Below, in pieces: positions 37,685-47,517 of a DNA stretch of 64,000 nt (positions are counted from its first letter, which is position 1; every line of letters begins with the position of its first letter). Both the position numbers and the translations under genes were made by a program. The stretch lies in the NCBI GenBank assembly GCA_934481345.1, contig CAKSPF010000003.1, positions 124,001 to 188,000 on the forward strand, written 5' to 3'. The notes below the pieces were generated by a model. That model made no database searches and was not told the origin of the DNA. It saw nothing but the letters and a program-made list of their open reading frames with translations. The stretch is from an uncultured Clostridia bacterium. Its GTDB lineage: Bacteria > Bacillota > Clostridia > UMGS1810.

Positions 37685-37760
37685 GCACCATTAGCTCAGT
37701 TGGTAGAGCACCTGACTCTTAATCAGGGTGTCCCGGGTTCGAGCCCCTGATGGTGCACCA
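37685..37760 (+). tRNA. tRNA-Lys (anticodon CTT)
   Basis: 76 nt including encoded CCA. Acceptor GCACCAT pairs with ATGGTGC; D-arm GCTC-AGTTGGTA-GAGC; anticodon arm CCTGA-CTCTTAA-TCAGG with anticodon CTT; T-arm CCGGG-TTCGAGC-CCCTG. The second T-stem pair is C-T, the only mismatch. Own promoter upstream and terminator downstream. Confidence 0.96.
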
Positions 37761-37762
37761 CG

Positions 37763-37796
37763 TCGGAACGGACTTTGCTTCGTTCCGATTTTTTTT
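37763..37796 (+). terminator. Intrinsic terminator of tRNA-Lys
   Basis: TCGGAACG (37763-37770) pairs perfectly with CGTTCCGA (37781-37788); eight T follow. Confidence 0.9.
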
Positions 37797-37968
37797 GCAG
37801 AAAAATCAGTCACACGCGCCGTCGTTCCTCCTTTTTCGCGAAAAGGCACGCTCGGTTCGCCTGTTTGCTTGTAAACGCACTCACAACGGCTCACAGTCGC
37901 TATCACCTTTTTGCGATGAAAGCGCATTCGGCGCGGTCTTATATCTAAACGGTTCAACCCAGCCGTAG

Positions 37969-38010
37969 AAAAGTCCTTGAAACATCAAGCTTCAAGGACT
38001 TTTATTTTTT
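37969..38010 (+). terminator. Second plus-strand terminator downstream of tRNA-Lys
   Basis: Perfect 13-bp stem (37969-37981 with 37991-38003) and a T-rich tail. No gene on the plus strand precedes it apart from the tRNA, which has its own terminator. Confidence 0.75.
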
Positions 38011-38446
38011 GCCTTGGCAAATAATCAAGGTGTCCTTGGCGGGGAAGTTGCGGGGATATTATTTTTAGTTTGTTAAATCCACAACTTTTGTATTATAGCC
38101 TTTTTTTGAAAATTTGTCTATAGTTTTTTGTATTTTTTAATTTGCAGTTATTGAAAATTATGCTGCACGTCTTCGGGTCTTAATTTGTGCTTTAATATAC
38201 TAAAAACCTTCAAAGTGATATTTTTATTATATATCATCTCGGAGAATTCGTAAAGACTATACACAAAATCAGTACGGATATTCAAACAATCTTTCACCCG
38301 ACCGCAATTATATACTTCATTTTTATATCTAAAAAAGTATTGTGGAGCTTTTATACAGAAAATCAAACAGCAAAAAATAAATAGTGATTATATAGCCGGG
38401 CACTGTGTGTCAAAAAACTCAGATACACAGTGCCCGGTCAAAATAT
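38011..38446. other. Gene-poor stretch: repeated TTG(G)CGGGGA motif and a hairpin
   Basis: I see no supportable gene. Two near-direct repeats, TTGGCGGGGA (38036-38045) and TTGCGGGGA (38048-38056), stand out in an A/T-rich background. The stretch 38060-38395 is A/T-rich without clear signals. At 38396-38437 a perfect 13-bp stem marks the end of the broken SLH gene but has no T-run in that direction. Confidence 0.5.
38396..38437 (-). terminator. Hairpin downstream of the broken SLH gene
   Basis: Arms 38396-38408 and 38425-38437 pair perfectly. It lies 10 bp beyond the stop codon at 38447. There is no adjacent T-run, so termination strength is unclear. Confidence 0.5.
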
Positions 38447-41325
38447 TTATATATGAAGCTTTCTTTTTCTTATAATTACAAACGCTGCGGATGCTCCGCC
38501 GATTACCGCGACTCCTCCGGCGGCAGCGGATGCCCCTGCCGGAAATCCCGCTGACGAGCTCTTCGTGTTTGTTTGTATAGGCGTTATTTCATACAGGCAG
38601 TTAAACAATCTGTACAAAATAACTGCTGCTTCTACTCTGGTTATATTTGATTTCGGTGCCAGAATTCCTCCCTTGTCTATCAATCCTTCTCTTACAGCCA
38701 AAGCAATTTCACCGTACTGGTTTTCCCAGCCCTCGATTTCTTCATTGTCTGCAAACTGAACATATTCGTCTGTATTTTCGGGATAGATATATCCCTTTTT
38801 CTCCGCAAGCGTTCTGGACGCTATAGATATAACTTCTTCTTTTGTAGTGTTTTTATTTCCCTTGAAAGTACCGTCTTCAAATCCCTTCACAATGTTTTCC
38901 TGCTCAGAGGAGGCAACGTATTCATAATAAACACTGCTCTTTTTTACATCGGAAAAAGATGTTTTTGCGTCAAAATCCAACGCATAGAAAATACTTACAA
39001 GAGTTTGCGTAAACTCATACCTTGACAGGCTTCTATATGGGTTAAACCTGTCGTTTTCAAGCTCGAAATAGCCGCGCGACACCATGAATTTAACGGCTTC
39101 CTGCTGCTGTTCCGTCAAATCGTCAATGTCGCTTATCTTCGGTTCATTCTTTTCCACAGTATATATGCCTGAGGTTGCCGTTTGGAATTCGATAGTGTTG
39201 TCAGCGTCATTAATCTGACCGCTCCAGTTTGTTTTTTTCTTGCCGTTGTGATAATACACAGTGTCGTATTTGCTGTTTATTCGGAATGCAAATTTAAGCT
39301 GTGCGGCTGCCTTTTTTACAGTCTTTCCGTGTTTATCCAAAAATTCTATCTTATACTCATTGTCTTTAACAATTATCTTTACCTGACCTTCCCCATTGTC
39401 AAAATACTTCTTAATTGATTTTGCATCACAGGACACACTTTGTCTGTCAGCGTCATAAATTACTTTAATCCCGCTGATTTCATCAAAGCTCTCTGAAAGC
39501 GATGAATCATATACAACAGTTACCCCCTTGTTCAGAGCGACTCCCTTTGTGTCTATGCGTATTACAGTATCAACGGCTTTATTCAGGGTAATATCTTTTT
39601 CCGAAAGCAGCTTATCAAAGGCTCTGCGAAGCTCTTTTGCTTTTTTTACGGCATCTTTTATATCTTCGGCCGTTATAGTGATTTTCTTACCTTTTACCTT
39701 AATTTCGGTATTTGCAACGCTTTCAACCGCATGTTCAATGAATTTTATAATTTCCGATTTTGCGCTGTCATTCGGTTTTGTGTTTCCGAGCTGTTTTTCC
39801 AGATACTATGTGTACTGCTCCGGTTTAGTGTACGACTTGATCTTTTTATAATCTATTTTTATATTTGACGGACGTCTTGATATTGTCAAATATCTGTTAA
39901 GCTCCGACGGTGATAAAAACGATTGTGCATTTGCACCGCAGTTTACAATATAGTAATGTTTTTCTCCTTTTTCAACTCTGGATTTGATTACTGCATATCC
40001 CTCTTTTATAGGACTGAAATCCCAGTCGTCGGGTATGTATTCCGAATATTCGTCATCGGGTTTGTACATAGTGTCTGTATCTCTCCAATATTTATACAAA
40101 ACATAGTAGCTGTCATCGCCGAGAGAATATATTTTATCTATAACCGGTACACATACAAAATTAGCATCAATCTGTACGCCTACATTTATACACGGCTCTC
40201 CTTTTACCTTTACCACAGGATTTCCGCAATTCCAAAAAATTTTCGGTGCATTCTTGAAGTCCTCCGGTGAAAGTCTGGTATATATATCGTCTATATCTAT
40301 TCCGAAGTATTTGTATGCTGCATTATAGATGTCAGAAAGTTTGACATAATTGCAAATCGGTTCTTCGGGATATTCATCTGTGTAATCAACACTTTCACCC
40401 ACAAATCCCTGGTAGTAATGAGCAATATATATCATAAGATTTCCTATATCCGATTCGTTTAATGCGGACAAATCGCATACGTCGTATACATTATTTTTCC
40501 ATGCTGTATCACAGTTATGCAGCAGCTTGATGCAGTTTTGGATTTCAAGCTTTTCTTTCGTATCAAATGATTTGGTAATGTTTTTTACAGGCGCATCAGA
40601 GCCGAGTTTTTTCGTCATAAAGCTGTATATACCGCTTGCGTCATGGATAGAATACCAAGTTGGTTTTTTGTATTTGTACAGACGATCGAGTCTGTCATAT
40701 TCAGACTCCGATATTCTTTTGTCATCTTCATAATAATATACAGAGCCGTCATCATTTCCTTCGCGGCTGCAATTTTTTACCCGTTTCGGCGAAACGCTGT
40801 TTTTGCCAAGCTCATAGTAAGAAAATCCCTGTATTGCGGCGCCGCTGCTGCCGGCACATTTTATCATTCCGTCGTTCATAACGTAAAAGCGGCATCTTTC
40901 GGAGGCGTCATCACCGAAAAAACTGTATATACGGTTGTCTTTAAAGCCGTATATATCCCATGTCAAATACGGAGGTTATCAGAAAGATAATATTTTTGGT
41001 CCTTCATTTCGGCTATTATCAATTCGGGCGTACCGTCACCTGAAATATCAACCACAGCATATTTTAAATCCGTGCTCATTCTCTCTTTTTCGAATGTATA
41101 AAAATACCCGTTTATGTATTTAAAATCATCCGCAGATTTCTGCACAACAGTCGGACTGTCCTCCAAATTTGCGGCATTGCTGTGTTCCTTGATTACTTCA
41201 GTGTACTTGTCTGCCATGCTTTGATAAAAATCATTTTTATCCGATTTTTTATTTTCGGCAAATACACCGGTCATATTTGAAAAAATAACCGCCACTGCCA
41301 GAATAAAGCTTACTATTCTTTTCAT
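38447..41325 (-). pseudogene. Broken secreted SLH-domain protein (one frameshift, one amber codon)
   Basis: Read as one gene this encodes about 955 residues. Piece 1 (41325-40963) has a signal peptide (ending GVFA) and a GDGTPELI repeat-like motif. It runs into a TGA after SDNLRI, while the next piece continues in the -1 frame. Piece 2 (to 39806) ends KPEQYT-TAG. Piece 3 follows directly in the same frame (YLEKQLGNTKPNDSAKSE) without any stop to 38447. It carries S-layer homology repeats (about 135-300 of its last 329 residues) and a C-terminal hydrophobic segment ending RKRKLHI. TAG ends many intact genes here, so recoding is unlikely; CAG to TAG would explain it. The promoter at 41363-41391 is intact. 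SLH domains would have held it to the cell wall. Sequencing error is possible for the frameshift. Confidence 0.8.
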
Positions 41326-41362
41326 TTCACTTTCCACCAAATATCAGTAAAATATTGGTTAT

Positions 41363-41391
41363 ATTATAATACCGCAAAATGCATACGTCAA
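41363..41391 (-). promoter_or_regulatory. Intact sigma-A promoter of the broken SLH gene
   Basis: Minus strand TTGACG (41386-41391), 17-nt spacer, perfect TATAAT (41363-41368), 38 bp upstream of the ATG at 41325. Apart from this and the terminator at 41670-41695, I see nothing in the stretch 41341-41703. Confidence 0.75.
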
Positions 41392-41669
41392 TGCTGAAAT
41401 GAAAATGTCTGCAAAATGTAATAAATTGAAATACTCATTTTGAAAGAAATACTTATCGGCATATGTATATGATTCGGACATACTTCTCCCGCTATAATAT
41501 TCACTCCTTGCCATTGACATAGTTGTCTGCATATTTCACATATCTCCATAGATAAATCCTTTATTTGTGTTTTTGCTTTGACAGGCAGGTCATCACTAGT
41601 GTAGGATTTTGTTCATCGGTTAACATTTTTTTAATCATGCGGCTATCGCGTGGTTTTCTTTATACAATC

Positions 41670-41695
41670 AAAAGAGCAGCCGTATTGGCTGCTCT
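41670..41695 (-). terminator. Terminator of the glycan locus
   Basis: AGAGCAGCC (41673-41681) pairs perfectly with GGCTGCTCT (41687-41695), followed on the minus strand by four T. It lies 9 bp beyond the GH2 stop and ends the 22-kb unidirectional cluster. Confidence 0.75.
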
Positions 41696-41703
41696 CTGTG
41701 CAA

Positions 41704-44040
41704 TTATTTTTCTATAGGTATTGTCACAATTCCGTTTTTAAGTCCGTCTGCCTCGGCATACACTTTAAGTTCTCCGGGCGTATTGCCGACCTGAACCGCA
41801 ACGGTAATCCTGCCTGCCCTCATGCGGCGGCTCGTGAAATATACCGGGTTATGGTCTGCAATATCCGAGCCTGTGCCGACGACCTTTCCAAGACCGTTTG
41901 TACTGAACGATACATACGGTGACGCGGTCGGCACTTCCAGACCTCTGCTGTCGGTGCAGAAACAGCTTATAACGGCAATATCCCTGCCGTTTGCTTTTAC
42001 CGTGTTTTCAAGCTTTAAATTAAGCTTTTCGGCTTTTCCTGACGTTTCATGCACGTCGCTGCACATAACCTTGCCGCCGTTTATTCCGTCAACTCTTATT
42101 ACTCCGGGGCGGTATTCCACGTTCCATTCTCCGTGGCCGTACTTTTCTATCTTCTTTCTGCCGAGGCTTTCGCCGTTCAAAAACAGCTCCAGTTCCTCGC
42201 AGTTTGTATATGCCCACACGGGTATGTTCTCGCCCTCCATGCCCTCGAAATTCCAGTGAGGAAGCATATGAACAATCGGTTTATCCTCTATCCAGTGCGT
42301 CTGATTCTGATAAAAAGCGTCCTTTTTCTGCAAAAACAAATCTATTGCTCCCGACTGAGAGCAGAGTCTGGGCCAGAGCGTTTCTCCGCGGTGCTCAAAT
42401 GCAATCCACTGATACGAGCCTAAAATCCATTCTCTTTCCGTTATGAATTTCCATGTGTTTTCTCTGCCGAGGAACCAGTGGTTTGTATCTTTATCATATG
42501 CGCTCATGTATGCCTTTTCGGGGCAGTCGGCATGATACCAGCCTCTTGTGGTTCCCGTAGCGCAGCATTCGGATGAAAATATGCCCTTATCCGGATATTT
42601 TTTATGAATGTACTCGTATTTATTGAGATTGTAATTTACACCTATAACGTCAAGCTCGTCATACACCGTAGCGATGTCGGGATCATTGGAAACGGCGCTC
42701 ATAATAAAACGCGTGTCGTCCATTTTTCTTACAAAGGAAATAAGGTTTTTGCAAATTCTTCTTCCCTCCTCTGTGATATGGTGCGGTTCCTCGTTTCCGA
42801 CGGACCAGAAAAGCACCGAAGGACGGTTTCTGTCACGCTTTACAAGCATTTCAAGCTGTTCTTTTCCCTCATCTGTAGACTCGAACCATCTTGTTTCGTC
42901 CATAACGATAAATCCGAGTTCGTCGAGCGCGTCCATAACGGCCTCGGGGTGCGGATAGTGACTCGTTCTGTAGCCGTTTGCGCCCATTTCTTTGATAAGC
43001 TCAACCTTGTATCTGTGAATGTTGTCGGGTACTGCCTTGCCCGTTATGCCGAAATCCTGATGAGCGCATACGCCCTTGATTTTAATGTGCTTTCCGTTCA
43101 AAAACAATCCTTTGTCGGGATCTATTTCAAATGTTCTGAAGCCCGTACTTGTTTCGTATTTATCGCATATTCTGCCGTTTGCTTTTATTACGGTTTCAAC
43201 GGTATACAGATACGGATTGTCTACATCCCACAAATTCGGATTTTCAATATCAGCATAATACACAGCCGTTTTCTTCTCGCGCAGAGGTATATTGATTTTT
43301 GCAGAAGCTTTCAGAGCCGCATTTTTGTCTTTATCATAAAAAACCGTTTCGGCCTCCGCTTCTATATCCTCATAGCGGTCGTTTATTATTTCGGTTTCAA
43401 TTCTGACGCGCCAGTGGTTTTCATCAATTTTCTTCGGTGCGGTATACACACCCCAAAGGTCTGCTGCAACATCCTCGGTTTTGTTAAGCCACACATGACG
43501 GTATATTCCGCCGCCCTCGTACCACCAGCCTTCATGCTCGTCTGCCCGTACATAGACTGCGATAACGTTATCCTCATCGCCGAATTTAACCAAATCGCTT
43601 ATATTTACCTCAAACGAATTGTAGCCACAGAAGTTATGCTTTGCAAGGCAGCCGTTTATATACACCGTCGCATGAGTAGCCACACCCTCAAAAAGCAGGG
43701 TTATGCGCTTACCTTTGTCTTCGTCGGAAAGCTTGAAATTTTTTCTGTACCACGCATTGTCATATTTTAAATATCCCAGAGCGTTATTTTCGGTTTCGGA
43801 CGGAGTTTGGCGTATAACATAGTCATGGGGAAGGTTTACCCATTCCCACTTTTCCGTGCAAACGATTTTTTTCGTATCAAAATCATCGGGTACGGCTATG
43901 TAGTGAATTGCCGCAGGTCCCCAGATTTTTCTCTCCGTTTTTGACTGAAGATACACAGGGCCTTTGTCCTTGGGATATTCAATATCTATATCTCCCCTGT
44001 GAAACAGCCATTTATCGTCAAATAATATTTTTTCTCTCAT
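41704..44040 (-). CDS. Glycoside hydrolase family 2 (beta-galactosidase-like)
   Basis: 778 residues, no signal peptide, so intracellular. Order: jelly-roll sugar-binding domain (about 1-180), immunoglobulin-like domain (180-290), TIM barrel (290-590) with the acid/base glutamate in WSVGNEEPHH and the nucleophile in IFSSECCATG. Then comes a DUF4982-like region (HWNFEGMEGENIPVWAYTN) and a final Ig-like domain. Specificity among beta-galactosidase, glucuronidase and related activities cannot be read. The ATG at 44040 follows CGGAGG; the in-frame TTG at 44061 precedes it. Last gene of the cluster; likely trims imported oligosaccharides. Confidence 0.9.
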   Translation of the reverse strand: MREKILFDDKWLFHRGDIDIEYPKDKGPVYLQSKTERKIWGPAAIHYIAVPDDFDTKKIVCTEKWEWVNLPHDYVIRQTPSETENNALGYLKYDNAWYRKNFKLSDEDKGKRITLLFEGVATHATVYINGCLAKHNFCGYNSFEVNISDLVKFGDEDNVIAVYVRADEHEGWWYEGGGIYRHVWLNKTEDVAADLWGVYTAPKKIDENHWRVRIETEIINDRYEDIEAEAETVFYDKDKNAALKASAKINIPLREKKTAVYYADIENPNLWDVDNPYLYTVETVIKANGRICDKYETSTGFRTFEIDPDKGLFLNGKHIKIKGVCAHQDFGITGKAVPDNIHRYKVELIKEMGANGYRTSHYPHPEAVMDALDELGFIVMDETRWFESTDEGKEQLEMLVKRDRNRPSVLFWSVGNEEPHHITEEGRRICKNLISFVRKMDDTRFIMSAVSNDPDIATVYDELDVIGVNYNLNKYEYIHKKYPDKGIFSSECCATGTTRGWYHADCPEKAYMSAYDKDTNHWFLGRENTWKFITEREWILGSYQWIAFEHRGETLWPRLCSQSGAIDLFLQKKDAFYQNQTHWIEDKPIVHMLPHWNFEGMEGENIPVWAYTNCEELELFLNGESLGRKKIEKYGHGEWNVEYRPGVIRVDGINGGKVMCSDVHETSGKAEKLNLKLENTVKANGRDIAVISCFCTDSRGLEVPTASPYVSFSTNGLGKVVGTGSDIADHNPVYFTSRRMRAGRITVAVQVGNTPGELKVYAEADGLKNGIVTIPIEK

Positions 44041-44057
44041 ATAATAAACCTCCGATG

Positions 44058-45335
44058 TCAAAATAAAATCTTTTGTCTGCTGTTCATTACCGATTCATCA
44101 TCAAGCGCATAATACTTAACTATCGGGCAAAGCTTATATCCGTCAACAGTTACGGATTTTTCCGCGTGCTCTTCTGCACCTCCGCTGACTTCAGCATACA
44201 ATATGTCGCCGTCGCAATACTGATTTCCTTTTTTTGTAACCCTGCCGTCCGTTTCGGCATACAGCATGCCGGCATTTTCCTTTATGTACCATAGTCCCTC
44301 GGCAAGGCGCATTGTGCAGCAGAAATATGCCTCATATGACTTTGCATGCAATATATCCTCCACACCTTCAATTACTACGGTATCCGTTCCGGCGCCTCCG
44401 TTTGGTCTTTGGAGTGTAGAAAAACCGTTGTGATATATCCTTGCGGCTGTTTTGCGGTAATGCTCGATTTCGGTGTGCTTATAAAGCTCCAGCGCAAGCA
44501 TAAGCGAATCCACCACGGCGCAAGGCTCCGTCCATGTGTCGGGGCGCCCCCACCAGTTCAGATTCTGATATGTGCGCGTCATACCGCCGCTTTCATACAG
44601 CAAAAATATCTCCTTTGCACCGCACAAATAAAAGTTTTCATTTGTGAGCGAATACATTCTCATCATTCCCCGTGCGGCGGTAAGTGTGCAGTGCGTCTGA
44701 GCTTTAAGCTTAACCTTATCTATGGAAAGATAAACCCTGCACATCTCGTCAATCAGATTTTTAACTCTTAAGTCATTCGTTATTTTGTACACATGCGAAA
44801 GTCCGTCAATGCTCATAAATGCACATCCGATGTCGCTTGACAAAATCCAGTCCGAAACAGTACTGGTTACGCTTCCGCTTACTCCGCCGCCGTCAGCGCC
44901 GTGCCGCTGAACGGGATATGACGAAAATTTTCCGATTTTCGTCAGATACAGATTTTTCGTTATTTTTACGATTAATTCAAGGCAGTCTTTGCCGCCGAAC
45001 TGTTCGTAATATTCGCAAAGTCCTCTCAAAAGCCATGAATGGCCCGAAAGCTGCTGCTCGTGAATTTTGCCTTCAAAAACAGGACCGAAATATCCGCCGC
45101 AATTAAGCATTGACGGCAGCTTTGCCATCATCTGCTCCATGCATGGGATTTTGGTTTTGCTTATTTTGAAGTGGCTCACAAACGCAAGGAGCGCTCTGCC
45201 CTCTTTGTCGCCGTACCAGTCATAATCCGCCGGTGAGAACACCTCGTTTATTTTGTAGTAATCACCGGTTGAAAGCCTTTTAAGATTAAGGCTTATTCGT
45301 TTTTCAAGCTCTGTTTTATCTATGTTTTTAATCAT
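44058..45335 (-). CDS. GH127/DUF1680-like (alpha/alpha)6-barrel enzyme
   Basis: 425 residues, no signal peptide. The helical-barrel layout with SGHSWLLRGLCEYYEQFG and, in the C-terminal half, TWTEPCAVVDSLMLALELY and EAYFCCTMRLAEGLW recalls the beta-L-arabinofuranosidases of the DUF1680/GH127 group. There a glutamate and three cysteines (E-x-C and C-C) hold zinc around a nucleophilic cysteine. Here the pattern is E-P-C and C-C. The usual C-terminal beta domains seem shortened. Activity on arabinose side chains is inferred from family and context. Overlaps the GH78 gene by 8 bp. Confidence 0.65.
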   Translation of the reverse strand: MIKNIDKTELEKRISLNLKRLSTGDYYKINEVFSPADYDWYGDKEGRALLAFVSHFKISKTKIPCMEQMMAKLPSMLNCGGYFGPVFEGKIHEQQLSGHSWLLRGLCEYYEQFGGKDCLELIVKITKNLYLTKIGKFSSYPVQRHGADGGGVSGSVTSTVSDWILSSDIGCAFMSIDGLSHVYKITNDLRVKNLIDEMCRVYLSIDKVKLKAQTHCTLTAARGMMRMYSLTNENFYLCGAKEIFLLYESGGMTRTYQNLNWWGRPDTWTEPCAVVDSLMLALELYKHTEIEHYRKTAARIYHNGFSTLQRPNGGAGTDTVVIEGVEDILHAKSYEAYFCCTMRLAEGLWYIKENAGMLYAETDGRVTKKGNQYCDGDILYAEVSGGAEEHAEKSVTVDGYKLCPIVKYYALDDESVMNSRQKILF

Positions 45336-47517
45336 TTTTTCTCTCCTTGCATGACATCAGATACACCCCTGCTCCGACGGTTTTTCTTGTGCCGTCCGGC
45401 AGTTCTATATCGGCAGATGAATTTTCGGGCACCGTTATCTCAAATCTTATCCTGTCTTTATCATAGTGCCATGAAACGGCAACCCTGCCGCACCTTGTTT
45501 CTATGCCGGCATTCAAAAATCCGAGGCGTCTGTCCGCAATAGGTTTAATCAGAATCCGTTTGTAGCCGCCGTCTGTCGGCGAAATTCCTGCCGATACGGT
45601 GAAAATCCAGTCAAACACACTGCCGTAGGCATAATGATTGAACGAATTCATATCGCTGTCCCAAAAGCTGCCGTCGTCCTTAATGCCGTCCCAGTGCTCC
45701 CAGATTGTAGTTGCACCGCGGTTTACACTGTACAGCCACGACGGATATTTTTCGCTTAAAAGCAAGTCATATGCGACATCGGCACAGCCGTTTGCGGACA
45801 GAGCATGAAGCAGATACGGTGTTCCGACAAAGCCCGTTGCAAGTCTGCCGTCATTTTTCTTTATGAGATTTACAAGCGACTGCACCGTTTTTTCCCTGTC
45901 ATCGGCAAGTCCGAAGCAAAGCTCAAGCGCATATGCCGTTTGAGTGTTATATCCGGGTACATCGGTATTCATAAACTCGGAGCGAAAGGCATTAACCGTG
46001 TTTTCATGCAGCCGCTCATATGTGCTCATATCTTTTCCGATGATTTTTCCCGCTTTTATAAAAAGCGAAGTGCTGTATGCAAAAAATGCCGAGGCTATGA
46101 GGTCATAAGACGTGGCGCCCTTAAGCGAACCGTCTGCCGCATCCAGACCGAGCCAATCGCCGTATCCATCGCCTCCGAGAAACAAAAACTCACTGTCACC
46201 GAAGCCGTGCATATAGTCAATCCATTTTTGCATACTGTCAAATTGATTTTCGAGTATTTCCGTATTTCCGTATGCAAGGTAAATCTGCCACGGGCATATA
46301 ACTGCGGCGTCGCCCCATGCGGCGGAAATTCTCGTTTTCGCTCCGCCTGTCGGAATAATTGACGGCACTGCACCGTCTGCTCTCTGCTCAAGCGCCAGGT
46401 CGGCAAGCCATTTTTCAAAAAATTTTTCCACATCAAAATTAATTGCAGCCGTCCGCGCAAAAACCTGAGCATCACCGCTCCATCCGAGCCGTTCATCTCT
46501 TTGCGGACAGTCTGTGGGAATATCCGTAAAATTGCTTTTCTGTCCCCACAAGACGTTTTCATACAGTCTGTTTACCTTGTCATTGCCGCAAACAAAGCTG
46601 CCCGTCCTTCTGATGTCCGAGTATACGGCGACGCCGACAAAATCCTCCGGGCTGAAATTCTCCGGTGTGAACTCGTCTATCCTTATATATCTGAAGCCCT
46701 GACAGCTAAAGCTCGGTTTGAATACCTCGGTGCCGCTGCCGCTCAGAACATATACATTCTGCTGTTTTGCCGTCCGCAGATTTTCTGTGTAGAAGCAGCC
46801 TTCGGAATCAAGCGTTTCGGCATGGCTGATTTTTATTCTGTCGCCGCGCCTTCCTTTTGCCGTAATCTGCACATAACCCGAAAAATTCTGTCCGAAATCT
46901 ATAACCCGTTCGCCCTTTGGAGTGATAATAAGCTCTGATGCAGCTATTCTTTCGTGCTCTGAAACATATTCCCCCTGCATCGGTACGGGCACTGTCTTAA
47001 CCGTGCCGTTCACCTTTGCATTTCCGATACACTCTGTCTTAGCTGTCATATCAACCGTTTCTCCGTGATAAAGCGATGATGTGATTATGTGAGATGTTTT
47101 CACTTCTGTGTTCTCATCAGATACGACTGTTTCTTCCTTTCCGTCCGCATATGTAATATCAAGAGAAAACAAAACGGCTATGTTATCGGCATAATGATTT
47201 CTGAAATTTTCACCAAGCCGTAAATAACCCGATGCCCAGCCTTCGGCAGCAGTAATGCTTATCTCGTTTTCATCTCTGATGAGATCGGTTACATTTATTT
47301 TCTGATACTGCACTCTCTTGTCATATGCGGTAAATCCGGGGTTAAACATACCCTTGTCCGCACGCTCGCCGTTGATATATGCCATATACATTCCCATAGC
47401 GGTTACCGTAAGGAATGCCTTTTGAATGTGTTTTTCCGTTCTGAATTTTCTGAAAAACACAAAGCAATGCTCATCGGAAGCAACGGGAGGGCTTATCCAT
47501 TTTGCGTCACTGAGCAT
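45328..47517 (-). CDS. Alpha-L-rhamnosidase, GH78
   Basis: Releases terminal alpha-L-rhamnose. 729 residues, no signal peptide, so it acts on imported oligosaccharides. N-terminal beta-sandwich domains (about 1-320) precede the (alpha/alpha)6 barrel, with DCPQRDERLGWSGDA carrying the catalytic acid, then WGDAAVICPW and ATTIWEHWDG, and a C-terminal beta domain. The ATG has GGGGGAG close upstream, inside the end of the response-regulator gene (11-bp overlap). Confidence 0.92.
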   Translation of the reverse strand: MLSDAKWISPPVASDEHCFVFFRKFRTEKHIQKAFLTVTAMGMYMAYINGERADKGMFNPGFTAYDKRVQYQKINVTDLIRDENEISITAAEGWASGYLRLGENFRNHYADNIAVLFSLDITYADGKEETVVSDENTEVKTSHIITSSLYHGETVDMTAKTECIGNAKVNGTVKTVPVPMQGEYVSEHERIAASELIITPKGERVIDFGQNFSGYVQITAKGRRGDRIKISHAETLDSEGCFYTENLRTAKQQNVYVLSGSGTEVFKPSFSCQGFRYIRIDEFTPENFSPEDFVGVAVYSDIRRTGSFVCGNDKVNRLYENVLWGQKSNFTDIPTDCPQRDERLGWSGDAQVFARTAAINFDVEKFFEKWLADLALEQRADGAVPSIIPTGGAKTRISAAWGDAAVICPWQIYLAYGNTEILENQFDSMQKWIDYMHGFGDSEFLFLGGDGYGDWLGLDAADGSLKGATSYDLIASAFFAYSTSLFIKAGKIIGKDMSTYERLHENTVNAFRSEFMNTDVPGYNTQTAYALELCFGLADDREKTVQSLVNLIKKNDGRLATGFVGTPYLLHALSANGCADVAYDLLLSEKYPSWLYSVNRGATTIWEHWDGIKDDGSFWDSDMNSFNHYAYGSVFDWIFTVSAGISPTDGGYKRILIKPIADRRLGFLNAGIETRCGRVAVSWHYDKDRIRFEITVPENSSADIELPDGTRKTVGAGVYLMSCKERKND

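Noticed and set aside
37691..37957. Minus-strand reading frame of 88 codons across tRNA-Lys
   Set aside because: Its C-terminus (GAPSGARTRDTLIKSQ) is the antisense translation of the tRNA, a well-known false gene.
38148..38366. Minus-strand reading frame of 72 codons in the gene-poor stretch
   Set aside because: No ribosome binding site, no recognisable domain and A/T-driven composition; not supportable as a gene.
39806..39808. Amber codon read through as an amino acid (recoding, for example pyrrolysine)
   Set aside because: TAG is used as the final stop in several intact genes of the window, and a second lesion (frameshift) is present in the same gene, so a pseudogene is simpler.
40960..40985. 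Programmed -1 frameshift in the SLH gene
   Set aside because: No X-XXY-YYZ slippery heptamer at the junction and no clear stimulatory structure; decay or sequencing error is more likely.
42604..43770. 388-codon plus-strand frame
   Set aside because: Lies wholly antisense to GH2, has Cys/Phe-rich shadow composition and no ribosome binding site.
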